A stretch of 64,000 nt of DNA from Bacteroidetes bacterium GWF2_38_335 (GTDB lineage: Bacteria; Bacteroidota; Bacteroidia; Bacteroidales; GWF2-38-335). Positions 53,081-62,489 of this stretch are shown piece after piece; position 1 is the first letter of the stretch, and each line of letters starts with the position of its first letter. Where the stretch lies: assembly GCA_001769535.1 (NCBI GenBank), contig MEOH01000016.1, positions 182,765-246,764 on the forward strand, written 5' to 3'. Under the pieces are notes generated by a model. It did not search any database. It was not told where the DNA came from and saw only the letters and a list, made by a program, of their open reading frames with translations. The position numbers and the translations under genes were made by a program.

Positions 53081-54217
53081 TCAATTAAAATTATACCGTG
53101 TAAGTTTCTCATCCCTCCACACAAGACAAATCATCTTTTCCTTTCTGATTTTTTGCTGCCAGTAGCTGAAGGAAATCAGATAAACATTTTTATAAAGTCG
53201 CGAGGAAAAATCATAGGAAAATAAACTTTCATCATACAGACTGTCAATTACGTTCATTCCGGCGCCTTCAACAATTCCGGCATTCACTTTTTTTCTTTTC
53301 TGGAAGATGTGAAGGTATTTACCTTTAACCGGGATAGTGGCGTAGCAGAGCATGTCGGTGGTGTCAAGAATCGTTTCTACCCGAAGCTTGTTTTTAATAA
53401 TCTGTTTTGACATCTGATATGCATTGACATCAAATTTCTGAGGATTTCTGATTTTTTCTTCAAGAGAATCGGGCAAAAATTCATTTTCCTGCTTTTCAAT
53501 AAACACAAAAGAACTTTTTAATTCACTGTATTTTATGATATTAAAACTATCCGGAATTTCAATCAGGGTTTCGGGTTTTTTGATTTTAAGGATTTCGACG
53601 AAGCCGGTATTATGAGGCAGACTGCCATTCACGATATAGCCATCTTTATCTTTAACACACAAAACAGGGCCATAAAGTTTCATGCCATAGAGCCGGTCGG
53701 TTTTTTTGTTGTAAAAGTACACTTCGCCGCCAAATTCACCATAATCGAGTGAGTACACAATATAAGTGTTGTCTTCAAGAAGGTAATTGAGCACACCGTA
53801 TTTTCCGTTAAAAACCCAATCATTAGTAAGTTGATATTTGTTCCACTTATTATTCCAGTATCCCCATGTCCTTTCGCTTTCAAAGAATCCGATAACGGTA
53901 TCGTTTTTAACAGTCAGTTTTGCAATTTCCCTGTCATAGAATGTTTTCAGAAACTCATCATTTGCCTTGCCGGATTTAATGTTCACAGCAAACATCCGGT
54001 AATTTCCTGTCTCGTCTTTTCCTAAAAGAACAAGATTGCTGTCGACAATAATTGATTTTTCGGGATAAAAATCAATATTAAAGCTAACCGAGTCCTTTTT
54101 AATTTCGATTTTAGCTGACTGTTCCTGTTTAATTTCCTTTTTTGGCTCTTCGTTATCTGAGCAGGAAACAAGTAAAACAGAAATGGTTACAAAGAGAATA
54201 TAATATAGTTTCATCAT
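53081..54217 (-). CDS. Beta-rich lipoprotein of unknown function
   Basis: 378 aa from the ATG ending at 54217 (a second ATG follows directly; the longer frame to 54277 lacks a signal). The lipobox is LLVSCSDN. The rest is beta-rich with six or so short repeats like IIVDSNLVLLGKDETGNYRMF and TDRLYGMKLYGPVLCVKDKDG, suggesting a propeller-type fold. Seven bp separate it from the sugar-transferase gene. No family was recognised. Confidence 0.75.
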   Translation of the reverse strand: MMKLYYILFVTISVLLVSCSDNEEPKKEIKQEQSAKIEIKKDSVSFNIDFYPEKSIIVDSNLVLLGKDETGNYRMFAVNIKSGKANDEFLKTFYDREIAKLTVKNDTVIGFFESERTWGYWNNKWNKYQLTNDWVFNGKYGVLNYLLEDNTYIVYSLDYGEFGGEVYFYNKKTDRLYGMKLYGPVLCVKDKDGYIVNGSLPHNTGFVEILKIKKPETLIEIPDSFNIIKYSELKSSFVFIEKQENEFLPDSLEEKIRNPQKFDVNAYQMSKQIIKNKLRVETILDTTDMLCYATIPVKGKYLHIFQKRKKVNAGIVEGAGMNVIDSLYDESLFSYDFSSRLYKNVYLISFSYWQQKIRKEKMICLVWRDEKLTRYNFN

Positions 54218-54336
54218 CACTGAAAATTTGATACAATGATAATGAATAAATGGATTGTAAAAAAGATTACCAGTCATGAAAATAGTATACAGGTCAATTA
54301 AAAATTCCTGTTATTACATTTACAATGAGTACAGTT

Positions 54337-56952
54337 TTATTGAATTATCAATTTTGAAATTTGTGTACTATTTTTTGTTTGTATTTTTAGCAAATAAACT
54401 CCCTGTGGAATATTACTTAAATCAAGTTCAATTTCATTATTACAGAAAATTTTCTCCAGAGTTTTATTTCCCTGCATATTCATTATGCTGACTATTTTTT
54501 CTGTTGCATTACCTGTATTAATGATATATACTTTATTGCCCGCAGGATTGGGAAAAACTTTATATGCGTTTTCTGAAATATCAAAGACATTAACAGTCTC
54601 AGTAAACAAATTAACTGTTGTATTGGTCACAATGGGCTCATTATAATCAAAATAAATATCTGCCTTGTTCAGAATCTGTGTTCCTTCAGTCAAACCTGCT
54701 ATTGGTTTGATACGATACTGAATAAAACCCGATGATTCTTCAGGATTGGATAAGCTATCCGGCAATTGGATATCAGGGAAGCTTACAGTAAGTTCATTTT
54801 CTGATATAGAGGTCGTATTGGGGTGACTGTAATTCATCAACTGAAATGTGGACATATCCAGATTTGAACTCAAAGTATCAACAATACGAATATTTACGGC
54901 AGGTGAACCTCCTGTATTCTGAAAGTGGATGGTATAGGTAAAATAATCCTGATAACCGGGCAAAACATTTACAGGAAACACTTCTTTATTGTTGGGATCG
55001 TGTGAGTTCATAACCAAATAGCAGTAATCATATGTGTTATTGCTAATGTAATTATCACCTGAAAACGGATTTACAGAGATGCTTAAGCAAATTGTATCTC
55101 CTGTTTGTGCGTAAGTTTCTGTTTTAAAAATTAAACCAAACGCTTCGGTAATATCAAAATTTCCGAAATCATCAATATTAAAAGTATATGTATCTCCCGA
55201 AATAATTGGTGATAAAGTTTCAAAAGTAACACCGTCAAATGATACCGGACCATTAACGGCAACCTGTATCTGACCGCTAACACCATCGGCACAATTCATA
55301 TTGTACCACTGGCTAAGGTCACCTGCAAAAACATTTATTGAATGATACAAGCCCGGAAATACCAGCCCTTCAATAATAACTGACTGTATACCTATATCAA
55401 AACCCGGCTTACAGTTTAAACTAAAATTGACATTATCGGCTAAAGGATTGATTGTAGTCAGGATAACTGTAGAATCCAATCCGGGATAAGTGCATTGTAC
55501 CTGGAATGGAACACCAAAAGTATCAATTTTTACTGTATATGTCCCCTCCGATTTTGGAAAATGATATATTCCATTGATAGCAGAAAAAGTATGGTTCAGT
55601 AAACTGCTTCCTGCATATAGCATCTCATGAATATTAATAAGGCATGAATCTCCTTCATCTTTTAAGCAATTTGAGTTATTATCTGTATAAGTATACCCTA
55701 AAACTCCAATGGCGTCACTACATCCGTTGGGGTTGTTATAAGCATCCCCAATAACACACAAAGGATAGGATAAATATGTTGAATTCATAGCAGGCACATA
55801 ATTGGGCAAACAAGTAAAAGGGTTTTCAGATATATTAAACAAAAATGATTCGTCAAGACTATTTGGAAAAACAGGAAAACATGAAATATTATTGTATGAG
55901 CAATCTAATTCTTGTAACCAATCTGTCAATAAAGGAAGGCTTGTTAAAAGATTATTGTTACACCTTAAAACTAACAAAAAATCAGGTAAGGCAGGAAGAC
56001 TATCCAAAAGATTTGAAAAACATGATAAATTACTAATATTCTGTAAGGATGGAAGACTTACTAATTGGTTATTATGGCAGTACAAGTTATTCAATGAATT
56101 TGGAAGAACAGGCAGGCTTACTAATTGGTTATTATGGCAATATAAGTTATGCAATGAATTTGGAAGATCGGGAAGATTTTCCAAAAAATTAAAAGAGCAA
56201 ATAATACTTGTAATAAAATCCGGTAAATCGGGAAGACTTGTCAATTGATTATAACTGCATTCTAAATACTCTAATGAATTTGGCAAAGTTGGAAGATTTA
56301 CCAATAAATTATTTGTACAATATAAATCTGTAAGAGAATTTGGCAAAGCCGGAAGATTTTCTAATTGATTAAAACCGCAAATTAAGTCTTCCAATAAGCT
56401 TGGTAAGGCTGGTAGATCAGCTAATAAATTGCTGCCACAATTTAAATAATGCAGGGATACCGGTAAGGCTGGAAGATTAGCTAACAGGTTATTGTTGCAG
56501 TTTATAAATATTAATGACTCAGGCAATACAGGAAGACTGGTTAACAGATTGTTGTAACACCTCAGATGTGTAAGTGAATTTGGTAATTCCGGCAAACTGG
56601 TTAATTGATTATTTCCACAAATTAAAGTATCAAGGTTTGGTGGCAAAGGAGGTAAACTTGTCAATACATTTGGTGTTGTAGTTGAGCTTCCATTTCCACA
56701 ATCCAATGTTGTAAGAGAAGAAAAATACTGAATACCCGTTAAATCAGCAATAGCGCAATTTTCAACATTAACAACAAGACGTGTTGTGACTGCCGGACTT
56801 GTTGTGTCCATTTGATTGCCGGCCATTGCAGAGGGTATATTAGTTGTTAACCAGGCAACAAAGTTTGCATCGGGGATGGTTACCCATTGTGCTTTTGCTG
56901 TATTTGCAAAAAATAACACAAAGGCGAATAAAACAATTACAGTCGTTTTCAT
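54337..56952 (-). CDS. Secreted leucine-rich-repeat protein with T9SS type A sorting domain
   Basis: 871 aa. A signal peptide (NTAKAQ) and an N-terminal cap (WVTIPDANFVAWLTTNIPSA) lead into about 14 repeats of roughly 21 residues. The pattern is SLPxLPxSLxxLxCxxNxL (about 75-370), an IpaH/SLRP-like short LRR rather than a long one. Several beta domains follow (HYHFPKSEG, DPNNKEVFPVNVLPGYQDYFTYTI), then a type A sorting domain (NVFDISENAYKVFPNPAGN ... GVYLLKIQTK). Exported and surface-anchored; the ligand is unknown. Confidence 0.9.
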   Translation of the reverse strand: MKTTVIVLFAFVLFFANTAKAQWVTIPDANFVAWLTTNIPSAMAGNQMDTTSPAVTTRLVVNVENCAIADLTGIQYFSSLTTLDCGNGSSTTTPNVLTSLPPLPPNLDTLICGNNQLTSLPELPNSLTHLRCYNNLLTSLPVLPESLIFINCNNNLLANLPALPVSLHYLNCGSNLLADLPALPSLLEDLICGFNQLENLPALPNSLTDLYCTNNLLVNLPTLPNSLEYLECSYNQLTSLPDLPDFITSIICSFNFLENLPDLPNSLHNLYCHNNQLVSLPVLPNSLNNLYCHNNQLVSLPSLQNISNLSCFSNLLDSLPALPDFLLVLRCNNNLLTSLPLLTDWLQELDCSYNNISCFPVFPNSLDESFLFNISENPFTCLPNYVPAMNSTYLSYPLCVIGDAYNNPNGCSDAIGVLGYTYTDNNSNCLKDEGDSCLINIHEMLYAGSSLLNHTFSAINGIYHFPKSEGTYTVKIDTFGVPFQVQCTYPGLDSTVILTTINPLADNVNFSLNCKPGFDIGIQSVIIEGLVFPGLYHSINVFAGDLSQWYNMNCADGVSGQIQVAVNGPVSFDGVTFETLSPIISGDTYTFNIDDFGNFDITEAFGLIFKTETYAQTGDTICLSISVNPFSGDNYISNNTYDYCYLVMNSHDPNNKEVFPVNVLPGYQDYFTYTIHFQNTGGSPAVNIRIVDTLSSNLDMSTFQLMNYSHPNTTSISENELTVSFPDIQLPDSLSNPEESSGFIQYRIKPIAGLTEGTQILNKADIYFDYNEPIVTNTTVNLFTETVNVFDISENAYKVFPNPAGNKVYIINTGNATEKIVSIMNMQGNKTLEKIFCNNEIELDLSNIPQGVYLLKIQTKNSTQISKLIIQ

Positions 56953-57219
56953 TTTTTTAGTATATTGGGTATAAACTGATTAAGTCAATCAAATATACAA
57001 ACAAAAAACTTTAAATGCAAATGGCATTATTAAACTGCCTGATTTTGAATTTTTACATGCTTTTAGACCACATTCATATACCCTTGATAGCAGAATAATT
57101 ACTGTGGTTGCCAATACAAAATAAATTCGAAATTTCTATGATCAGTATTTTTAATAACTTTTACAATAATGTATTCAATACAAGGTCACTCATACTTCAT
57201 TGTATTGTGATAAAAAAAA

Positions 57220-57370
57220 GAGGATGTCTCAAAATGGTTTTTTCGTGATCAATTCTTGAAAATCCGATTGCCCCGCCCCTAAAGGGTGTCTGATTTATAA
57301 GGGCTTCCCTTTAGGGATCAAGGGCAAAAGCACTAGAAAATCGCAGAAGAAGGTAATTTGAGACATCCTC
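57220..57370. mobile_element. MITE-like element with 14-bp terminal inverted repeats
   Basis: GAGGATGTCTCAAA (57220-57233) is exactly inverted at 57357-57370 (TTTGAGACATCCTC). Inside, GCCCCTAAAGGG pairs with CCCTTTAGGG. The 151-bp element has no gene. The ends resemble the GAGxxTGTCTCAAA ends of some insertion sequences, so it is likely a non-autonomous relative; no target duplication is clear. The rest of 56953-57421 is AT-rich and noncoding. Confidence 0.72.
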
Positions 57371-57421
57371 CTCTTTTGCTATTATATATTTCGGAAAAAT
57401 ACCGGTTAGTTCAACTCACTA

Positions 57422-59281
57422 TTAAAACTTATACACATTGTTTTCGGGAAAGGCATCGGGAATGTTGTTTCCTCCCAGTTCAACACTTACAACCTTTTTA
57501 GTGAATTTCTTTTTTACATTGTATGTATCGGAATCTTTCCATACCACAAGGTTTTCTTTTATAGTTTCGGATGTTTTATCCTCAAAGTTTACCTTTATCT
57601 CTACCGGAACAGGGAACTTTCCTTTTTTCCTTACAACCAGGTTCAGTTCATTGTTAACTGATGATACATTTTCAAGGGCCAGATCGGCATACCCGAATTC
57701 GTAAAACCACGGGTTCCAGAACCATGACCAGTCCTTACCGGTAACCGAATTGAGGGTATTGACAAAATCCATGGGAAGGGGATGTTTTCCCTGCCATCTC
57801 AACACAAATTCCTTCAATACATTCTTGAACATTTCATCGCCAATGGCATCTCTCAAAAAGTAAAATCCAGCGGCTGCCCTGCCGTAATTCTGCATCATGT
57901 AATTTCCCTGTGTCATCTCAGTTGACGGTATAATCAGGGGCATATCATAAATTGTTCCCATTGTGCGTGCTCCATATGCTCCAACATAGTAGTGGGCATT
58001 TTTGTTTCCACTTTCAAGTTCAATTGCTTTCGGAATAAAGGTTATCAGTCCTTCGTCCATCCAGGCATACAGCGATTCGTTAGTCCCGACCATAAATGGA
58101 AAATACGAATGGGATATTTCATGTGACGTGACAAATACTTTTTCAAAAAGCTCTTCTACCGGTCCGTCATTGCACATCATCGGAAATTCCATGCCTCCGT
58201 TTCCTTCCCAAACGGTATTGTGGGGATATGGGTAGGGAACGCCAATAAGTTTATCTGACAAAGATTTGATGGTGTTTCGGCCGATTTCGGCAATTCCCTT
58301 GCCATTGGGCGTTGCGTACACTGCATTTACTACTGCCCTCCTGCCCGTTTTGCTGTCAACAACGGTACCGGCGGCATCCCACAGATAATTATTGCTTACC
58401 CCGAATACAAAATCGGTCACATTATCGGCCAAATAATGCCAGGTAAGCGGACCGGTGGTTTTGAATACATTGTTTTTTGTGTAATCATCAGCAGTGATGA
58501 CTTCAACCACATCGTCGGATTTTTCGGATTTGCTTATCCGGTTAACGATATCGGTAGTGTACAGATCGGATTTGTTTTGAAGTACTCCGGTAGCCCATAC
58601 CGAATGTTTTTCGGGAACGGTGATCTTTACATTGTAATTTCCATAATCGTTATAAAACTCATGCACTCCGGTGTAACTGTCGTAAGTCCAGCCGTTAATA
58701 TCGTCGTAAACGGCAATTCGGGGATACCAGTAGGCAACAAAATAAGATCCATCGCCATATTTGCCCATCCGTAAATTGGTTTTTTTGGGCAGTTGTACTT
58801 TCCACTCGACTGTTATATCAACAGACGATGAGGGAAAAAGTTTCCCGGGAATGCCGACTGTAAGGTTTGTACCGAGATACCTGAACTTTTCGGGATTTAA
58901 TGTCTTCTCTCCTATCACCAGTTTTGTTACTTCGACACCCTGAGTAAAGTCTTCGGGGTCGATCTCCACGTTTCTCAAGCTTTCGGGTTTGAAAAGGTTT
59001 TGATACAGCCGAATGACAAACCATTTAAGGGTATCGGGACTGCTGTTCTGATATTTGATTTTTTCTTTTCCTGTAAGGATGCAGGTGGCGGGATCGAATT
59101 CGGCTTCGATAACATAGTCGGCCCTGTTTTGAAAATAGGATGCTCCGGGCACACCCGTATTTGTGCGCGTGCCGTTTTGTATTGCCTGCTGATGTTCGAG
59201 CGGGATTATCAATCCGGAATTTTGTGAGTAGGTTTCCGAAAGCGAACCCATTGCCAATAATAAAATTACGAGGTATTTCAT
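57422..59281 (-). CDS. M1-family metallopeptidase (aminopeptidase N-like)
   Basis: 619 aa. A signal peptide (SETYSQ) precedes the M1 fold. It has the exopeptidase-type motif GGMEFPMM (in place of GAMEN), and the zinc site is HEISH at 387-391 with E410 19 residues after the second His (HExxH-x18-E). The TPR-like C-terminal domain of larger M1 enzymes is absent. The variant GxMEF suggests altered specificity. Probably periplasmic or secreted; a stand-alone gene. Confidence 0.9.
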   Translation of the reverse strand: MKYLVILLLAMGSLSETYSQNSGLIIPLEHQQAIQNGTRTNTGVPGASYFQNRADYVIEAEFDPATCILTGKEKIKYQNSSPDTLKWFVIRLYQNLFKPESLRNVEIDPEDFTQGVEVTKLVIGEKTLNPEKFRYLGTNLTVGIPGKLFPSSSVDITVEWKVQLPKKTNLRMGKYGDGSYFVAYWYPRIAVYDDINGWTYDSYTGVHEFYNDYGNYNVKITVPEKHSVWATGVLQNKSDLYTTDIVNRISKSEKSDDVVEVITADDYTKNNVFKTTGPLTWHYLADNVTDFVFGVSNNYLWDAAGTVVDSKTGRRAVVNAVYATPNGKGIAEIGRNTIKSLSDKLIGVPYPYPHNTVWEGNGGMEFPMMCNDGPVEELFEKVFVTSHEISHSYFPFMVGTNESLYAWMDEGLITFIPKAIELESGNKNAHYYVGAYGARTMGTIYDMPLIIPSTEMTQGNYMMQNYGRAAAGFYFLRDAIGDEMFKNVLKEFVLRWQGKHPLPMDFVNTLNSVTGKDWSWFWNPWFYEFGYADLALENVSSVNNELNLVVRKKGKFPVPVEIKVNFEDKTSETIKENLVVWKDSDTYNVKKKFTKKVVSVELGGNNIPDAFPENNVYKF

Positions 59282-59567
59282 TTGTATTACTTTTTATTTT
59301 TTGATTACATAACCACTTTTTGTGCCATAGTTATTAACGGCTTAAAATTATGAATTTTACAGATAATTCGGGTGCTTTTATTTGAAGATATATTGTACGG
59401 ATACGGACACATCTACCAATTAGCGGACAAATAAGGGTGATTTTGAATTATTTTCACTGTTGACCAATAAAATCCTTAGTCAGGCCCAAAGGCCTTATAG
59501 TATATGCATTTCATTTCATAACCTCTGCCTAAAGACAGGGTTATTTTAAAAATAAATGTCAAATTTT

Positions 59568-59598
59568 TTTGACATTGTGTAAAATATATTTATCTTTG
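59568..59598 (+). promoter_or_regulatory. Consensus Bacteroidota promoter (-33 TTTG, -7 TATCTTTG)
   Basis: TTTG at 59568-59571 and TATCTTTG at 59591-59598 (TAnnTTTG), 19 bp apart, the usual spacing for the Bacteroidota housekeeping promoter. It contrasts with the twelve direct-repeat promoters, which lack the -33. It drives the membrane protein/Xre genes. The rest of 59282-59567 shows no gene. Confidence 0.7.
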
Positions 59599-59636
59599 TG
59601 TCGTTAATATTTTACATCAAGTATAAAAAATAAGAC

Positions 59637-59645
59637 AAAAGGAGG
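59637..59645 (+). promoter_or_regulatory. Strong Shine-Dalgarno site
   Basis: AAAAGGAGG lies 5 bases before the ATG at 59651. Almost all other genes here have A-rich leaders without a Shine-Dalgarno, so this one stands out. Confidence 0.75.
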
Positions 59646-59650
59646 TTTTT

Positions 59651-60097
59651 ATGGACAATAAAGAAAAACAAATACTCGTGACGGTAATCAGTTTATTCCT
59701 GATTTTCACATTCTATTCCTTTTATATATATTATGAATATATAGCGGACAACTTTGAAATAATAAATGATTTCATGTTTTGGGGAAAAGTATTTTTGGTA
59801 ATCATTCCGGTTACTATTGTTTCCCAGATTTTAATTCACATCATCTGTGCCATTATCAATAAGGCGGTGACTAAAGAGGATATTGAAACAAAAACCGATG
59901 AGCGCGATAAAATCATCAACCTTAAAGCCATCCGCATTTCTCACTTTATCATCACATTCGGTTTTGTGGTTTCTATGGTTACCCAGGCCATTGGAATGCA
60001 GCAGCATGTGATGTTCCTTACCTGGGTCTGCTTTGGCTTTATTGCCGCAATCGTTTCAGAATTAGCAAAAATTCATTATTACCGGAAAGGATTCTGA
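59651..60097 (+). CDS. Four-helix membrane protein paired with an Xre regulator
   Basis: 148 aa with four membrane helices (about 8-28, 43-66, 93-113 and 120-138) and a cytoplasmic loop TKEDIETKTDERDKII, the pattern of DUF2178-like proteins. Such proteins are usually found just before a small Xre repressor, as here (1 bp gap), and the pair may sense membrane state or act like a toxin-antitoxin pair (inference). Confidence 0.82.
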   Translation: MDNKEKQILVTVISLFLIFTFYSFYIYYEYIADNFEIINDFMFWGKVFLVIIPVTIVSQILIHIICAIINKAVTKEDIETKTDERDKIINLKAIRISHFIITFGFVVSMVTQAIGMQQHVMFLTWVCFGFIAAIVSELAKIHYYRKGF

Positions 60098-60098
60098 T

Positions 60099-60314
60099 AT
60101 GGGAAAGTTCACTATCAACAATAACATCAGAAAGCTGCGCTTTTACAATAGTGAAATGACGCAGAAAGATCTGGCCGACAAAACCGGCGTGACCCGTCAG
60201 ACCATCGTGGCTATAGAAAACGGGAAGTATTTTCCCACACTCGAACTGGCTTTTCGGATCGCTAAAGTATTTAATGTGCCATTGCATGAGGTATTCAGTT
60301 ATGAAGAACAATAA
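60099..60314 (+). CDS. Small Xre-family helix-turn-helix regulator
   Basis: 71 aa, one HTH_3 domain: NIRKLRFYNSEMTQKDLADKTGVTRQTIVAIENGKYFPTLELAFRIAKVF, as in YgzD/YozG-type regulators. It starts 1 bp after the membrane protein gene. It most likely represses its own operon. Confidence 0.93.
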   Translation: MGKFTINNNIRKLRFYNSEMTQKDLADKTGVTRQTIVAIENGKYFPTLELAFRIAKVFNVPLHEVFSYEEQ

Positions 60315-60323
60315 TTAAGATTT

Positions 60324-61259
60324 ATGAAAGCAATAATCTGTACCAAATACGGACCACCCGAAGTGCTTAAAATAAAAGAGGTGGACAAACCGGTACCAAA
60401 AGACAATGAAGTCCGTATAAAAATACATGCAACGGCTGTTACTGCAAGTGACATTTACATCAGGGGCTCGCAAATACCCCTCAGATACATGATACCCATG
60501 CGACTGATGCTTGGCATAACCAAGCCCAGGAAATCAATTATCGGACTGGTTCTGGCCGGGGAAATTGAATCGGCGGGAAAAGATATCAAAAGGTTTAAAC
60601 CGGGCGATAAGGTTTACGGTTTAACAGGGTTCGGATTTGGATGCTATGCCGAATATAAATGCATGAAGGAAACCGATTCGACTTACGGCTGCCTGTCGCT
60701 GAAACCTGAAAACCTGACTTACGAGGAAGCAACGGTTGCTGCGTACGGCGGACTATTGGCTTTTCAATATATGGAAAGAGGAAATATCAAGCCGGGGCAA
60801 AATGTGCTTATTTACGGAGCTTCAAGTACGACAGGAACAACAGCCATTCAGTTTGCTAAATATCTGGGGGCAAATGTCACTGCCGTGAGCAGCGCATCAA
60901 ACATGGAATTGTCAAAATCACTGGGTGCTGATACCGTGCTTGACTACACAACTACCGACACACTGAAACCGGGAGAACAATATGATTTTGTTCTGGATGC
61001 AGTTGGAAGAAGAAAAAAATCAAAGCTTAAGGCGGCATGCAAAAAATCCCTGTCACCGGGCGGAAAATATGTGTCAATTGATGACGGGAACCTGCTGCTT
61101 GATTCAAAACGGCTTGATTACATCAGGGAAGTAACCGAGACAGGCAATATGAAACCGGTTGTTGATAGATGCTATGCTTTTGAAGAAATTGCTGAAGCGC
61201 ACAGATATGTTGAAATGGGGCATAAAATTGGGGGCGTTGTGGTTAGAATTAACAATTAA
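60324..61259 (+). CDS. NAD(P)-dependent MDR-family quinone oxidoreductase-like protein
   Basis: 311 aa, medium-chain dehydrogenase/reductase without zinc ligands. The N-terminal GroES-like part is MKAIICTKYGPPEVLKIKEV. The dinucleotide-binding loop is VLIYGASSTTGTTAIQFAKYLGA, where AxGxxG is replaced by GASSTTGT as in the zeta-crystallin group. Probably a quinone or enone reductase. The end includes KIGGVVVRI. It follows the Xre gene by 9 bp and is likely cotranscribed from the 59568 promoter. Confidence 0.92.
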   Translation: MKAIICTKYGPPEVLKIKEVDKPVPKDNEVRIKIHATAVTASDIYIRGSQIPLRYMIPMRLMLGITKPRKSIIGLVLAGEIESAGKDIKRFKPGDKVYGLTGFGFGCYAEYKCMKETDSTYGCLSLKPENLTYEEATVAAYGGLLAFQYMERGNIKPGQNVLIYGASSTTGTTAIQFAKYLGANVTAVSSASNMELSKSLGADTVLDYTTTDTLKPGEQYDFVLDAVGRRKKSKLKAACKKSLSPGGKYVSIDDGNLLLDSKRLDYIREVTETGNMKPVVDRCYAFEEIAEAHRYVEMGHKIGGVVVRINN

Positions 61260-61382
61260 ATAATAAAAGTGTTTAAAAGACTAACTGAGTAACCAGTTTC
61301 AAGTTCCATGATGCAAATTTGGAACAACATCATCAATATAAATCTAAATAATAAACAACAAAACAATGAGGTATGATTTATC

Positions 61383-61607
61383 TTTTGTCCTCGAGCCGGA
61401 CGGGCTTTTCTTTTTTGTCTGCCACACAAAAAAGAAACAAAAAAAGTCACCACGTGTGAAAAAGTCGGGCTAATCCTTCGCGCAGGCCATTATCCGCTAG
61501 CTAGCGGACAAGGATTACCCGTGTTTCGCGCCATCCCGATGTTGCAATCGGGATGTAAACACACGTGGACAAGCCGACGCACGGGGCAAGCTTGCCCGAT
61601 ATGTTTC
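61383..61607. repeat. Long palindrome-rich repeat, copy 1 of 3
   Basis: Begins TTTTGTCCTCGAGCCGGACG. It contains CACGTGTG ... CACACGTG, CCGCTAGCTAGCGG and GCAAGCTTGC, and ends near CCCGATATGTTT. Copies 2 (63343) and 3 (63917, cut by the window end) start identically. No gene in 61260-61709. Confidence 0.85.
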
Positions 61608-61709
61608 GCGTTTAGGTATTTTATAATATAGTGTATGTTTTTCAATATTCGCAATGGCGGTCTTATTATTAATGTTTCCTTATAGTAATAAAATAAAAAA
61701 AACTCAACA

Positions 61710-62354
61710 ATGAAAAATTTTGGAGAAAAAGTAGAGGGATACAACATCCCGGTTTTAAACGAGCGTGAAATACGGGCTGCGGCAGGAATACTTTTCCTGG
61801 CAACCTTTCTGTCGCTCATGTTCATCATGTTTCAGGGAAATTTTGTTCCCATTAAGTATGTAATAATCATTTTCCTGACTGATTTTTTAATCAGGGTTTT
61901 TATCAATCCCAAATATTCACCGACCATGATCATTGCCCGCATGATCGTAAGCAAACAGACTCCTGAATATGTAGGTGCTCCGCAAAAAAAGTTTGCATGG
62001 GTGATTGGAGTGGTTTTATCGGCTGTTATGTTTGTTTTTATGGTCATTGTAAACGCATACAGTCCGATTACCGGCATCATTTGCCTGATATGCCTGATAT
62101 TCTTGTTTTTTGAATCGGCATTCGGTATTTGCCTCGGGTGCATGTTTTACCCGCTATTTTACAAGGAAAAGGTGCAGCTTTGTCCGGGAGATGTGTGCGA
62201 GAAAAAAGAGAAGCAAGAGATACAAAAAGTATCGTGGAGGCAAATTGTCATATTATTGTTTTTCACTGCTTTGGTAGTTGCTGTTGCTGTATTTTTAAAT
62301 GATATGCTGAGTGAAAAACCTTATGACCTTTTTGGAATCGGTGATTCAAAATAA
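61710..62354 (+). CDS. DUF4395 membrane protein
   Basis: 214 aa, five or so membrane helices. The DUF4395 landmarks are an N-terminal LNEREIRAAAGILF, a central FINPKYSPTMIIARMIV and FAWVIGVVLS, and a Cys-bearing CLGCMFYPLF. In many genomes the family sits near thioredoxin-like or sulfur genes; here it is alone between repeat copies. Two further cysteines (LCPGDVCEKK) follow. Confidence 0.88.
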   Translation: MKNFGEKVEGYNIPVLNEREIRAAAGILFLATFLSLMFIMFQGNFVPIKYVIIIFLTDFLIRVFINPKYSPTMIIARMIVSKQTPEYVGAPQKKFAWVIGVVLSAVMFVFMVIVNAYSPITGIICLICLIFLFFESAFGICLGCMFYPLFYKEKVQLCPGDVCEKKEKQEIQKVSWRQIVILLFFTALVVAVAVFLNDMLSEKPYDLFGIGDSK

Positions 62355-62489
62355 GGTTTTACTCAGAAGGCAAACCATAACTTATTCATCTAGCAATGAA
62401 AAGCTGGTTAGTTCTTTATGCGCAACAATATTGTTACCGGGCTTATTTTATAAGTCCGGTTAATCAATATTTGTTGTTCCTGATAAAGC

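Noticed and set aside
55802..56248. 148-residue frame on the plus strand
   Set aside because: Antisense shadow of the leucine-rich repeats of the minus-strand gene; its periodicity is that of the repeats.
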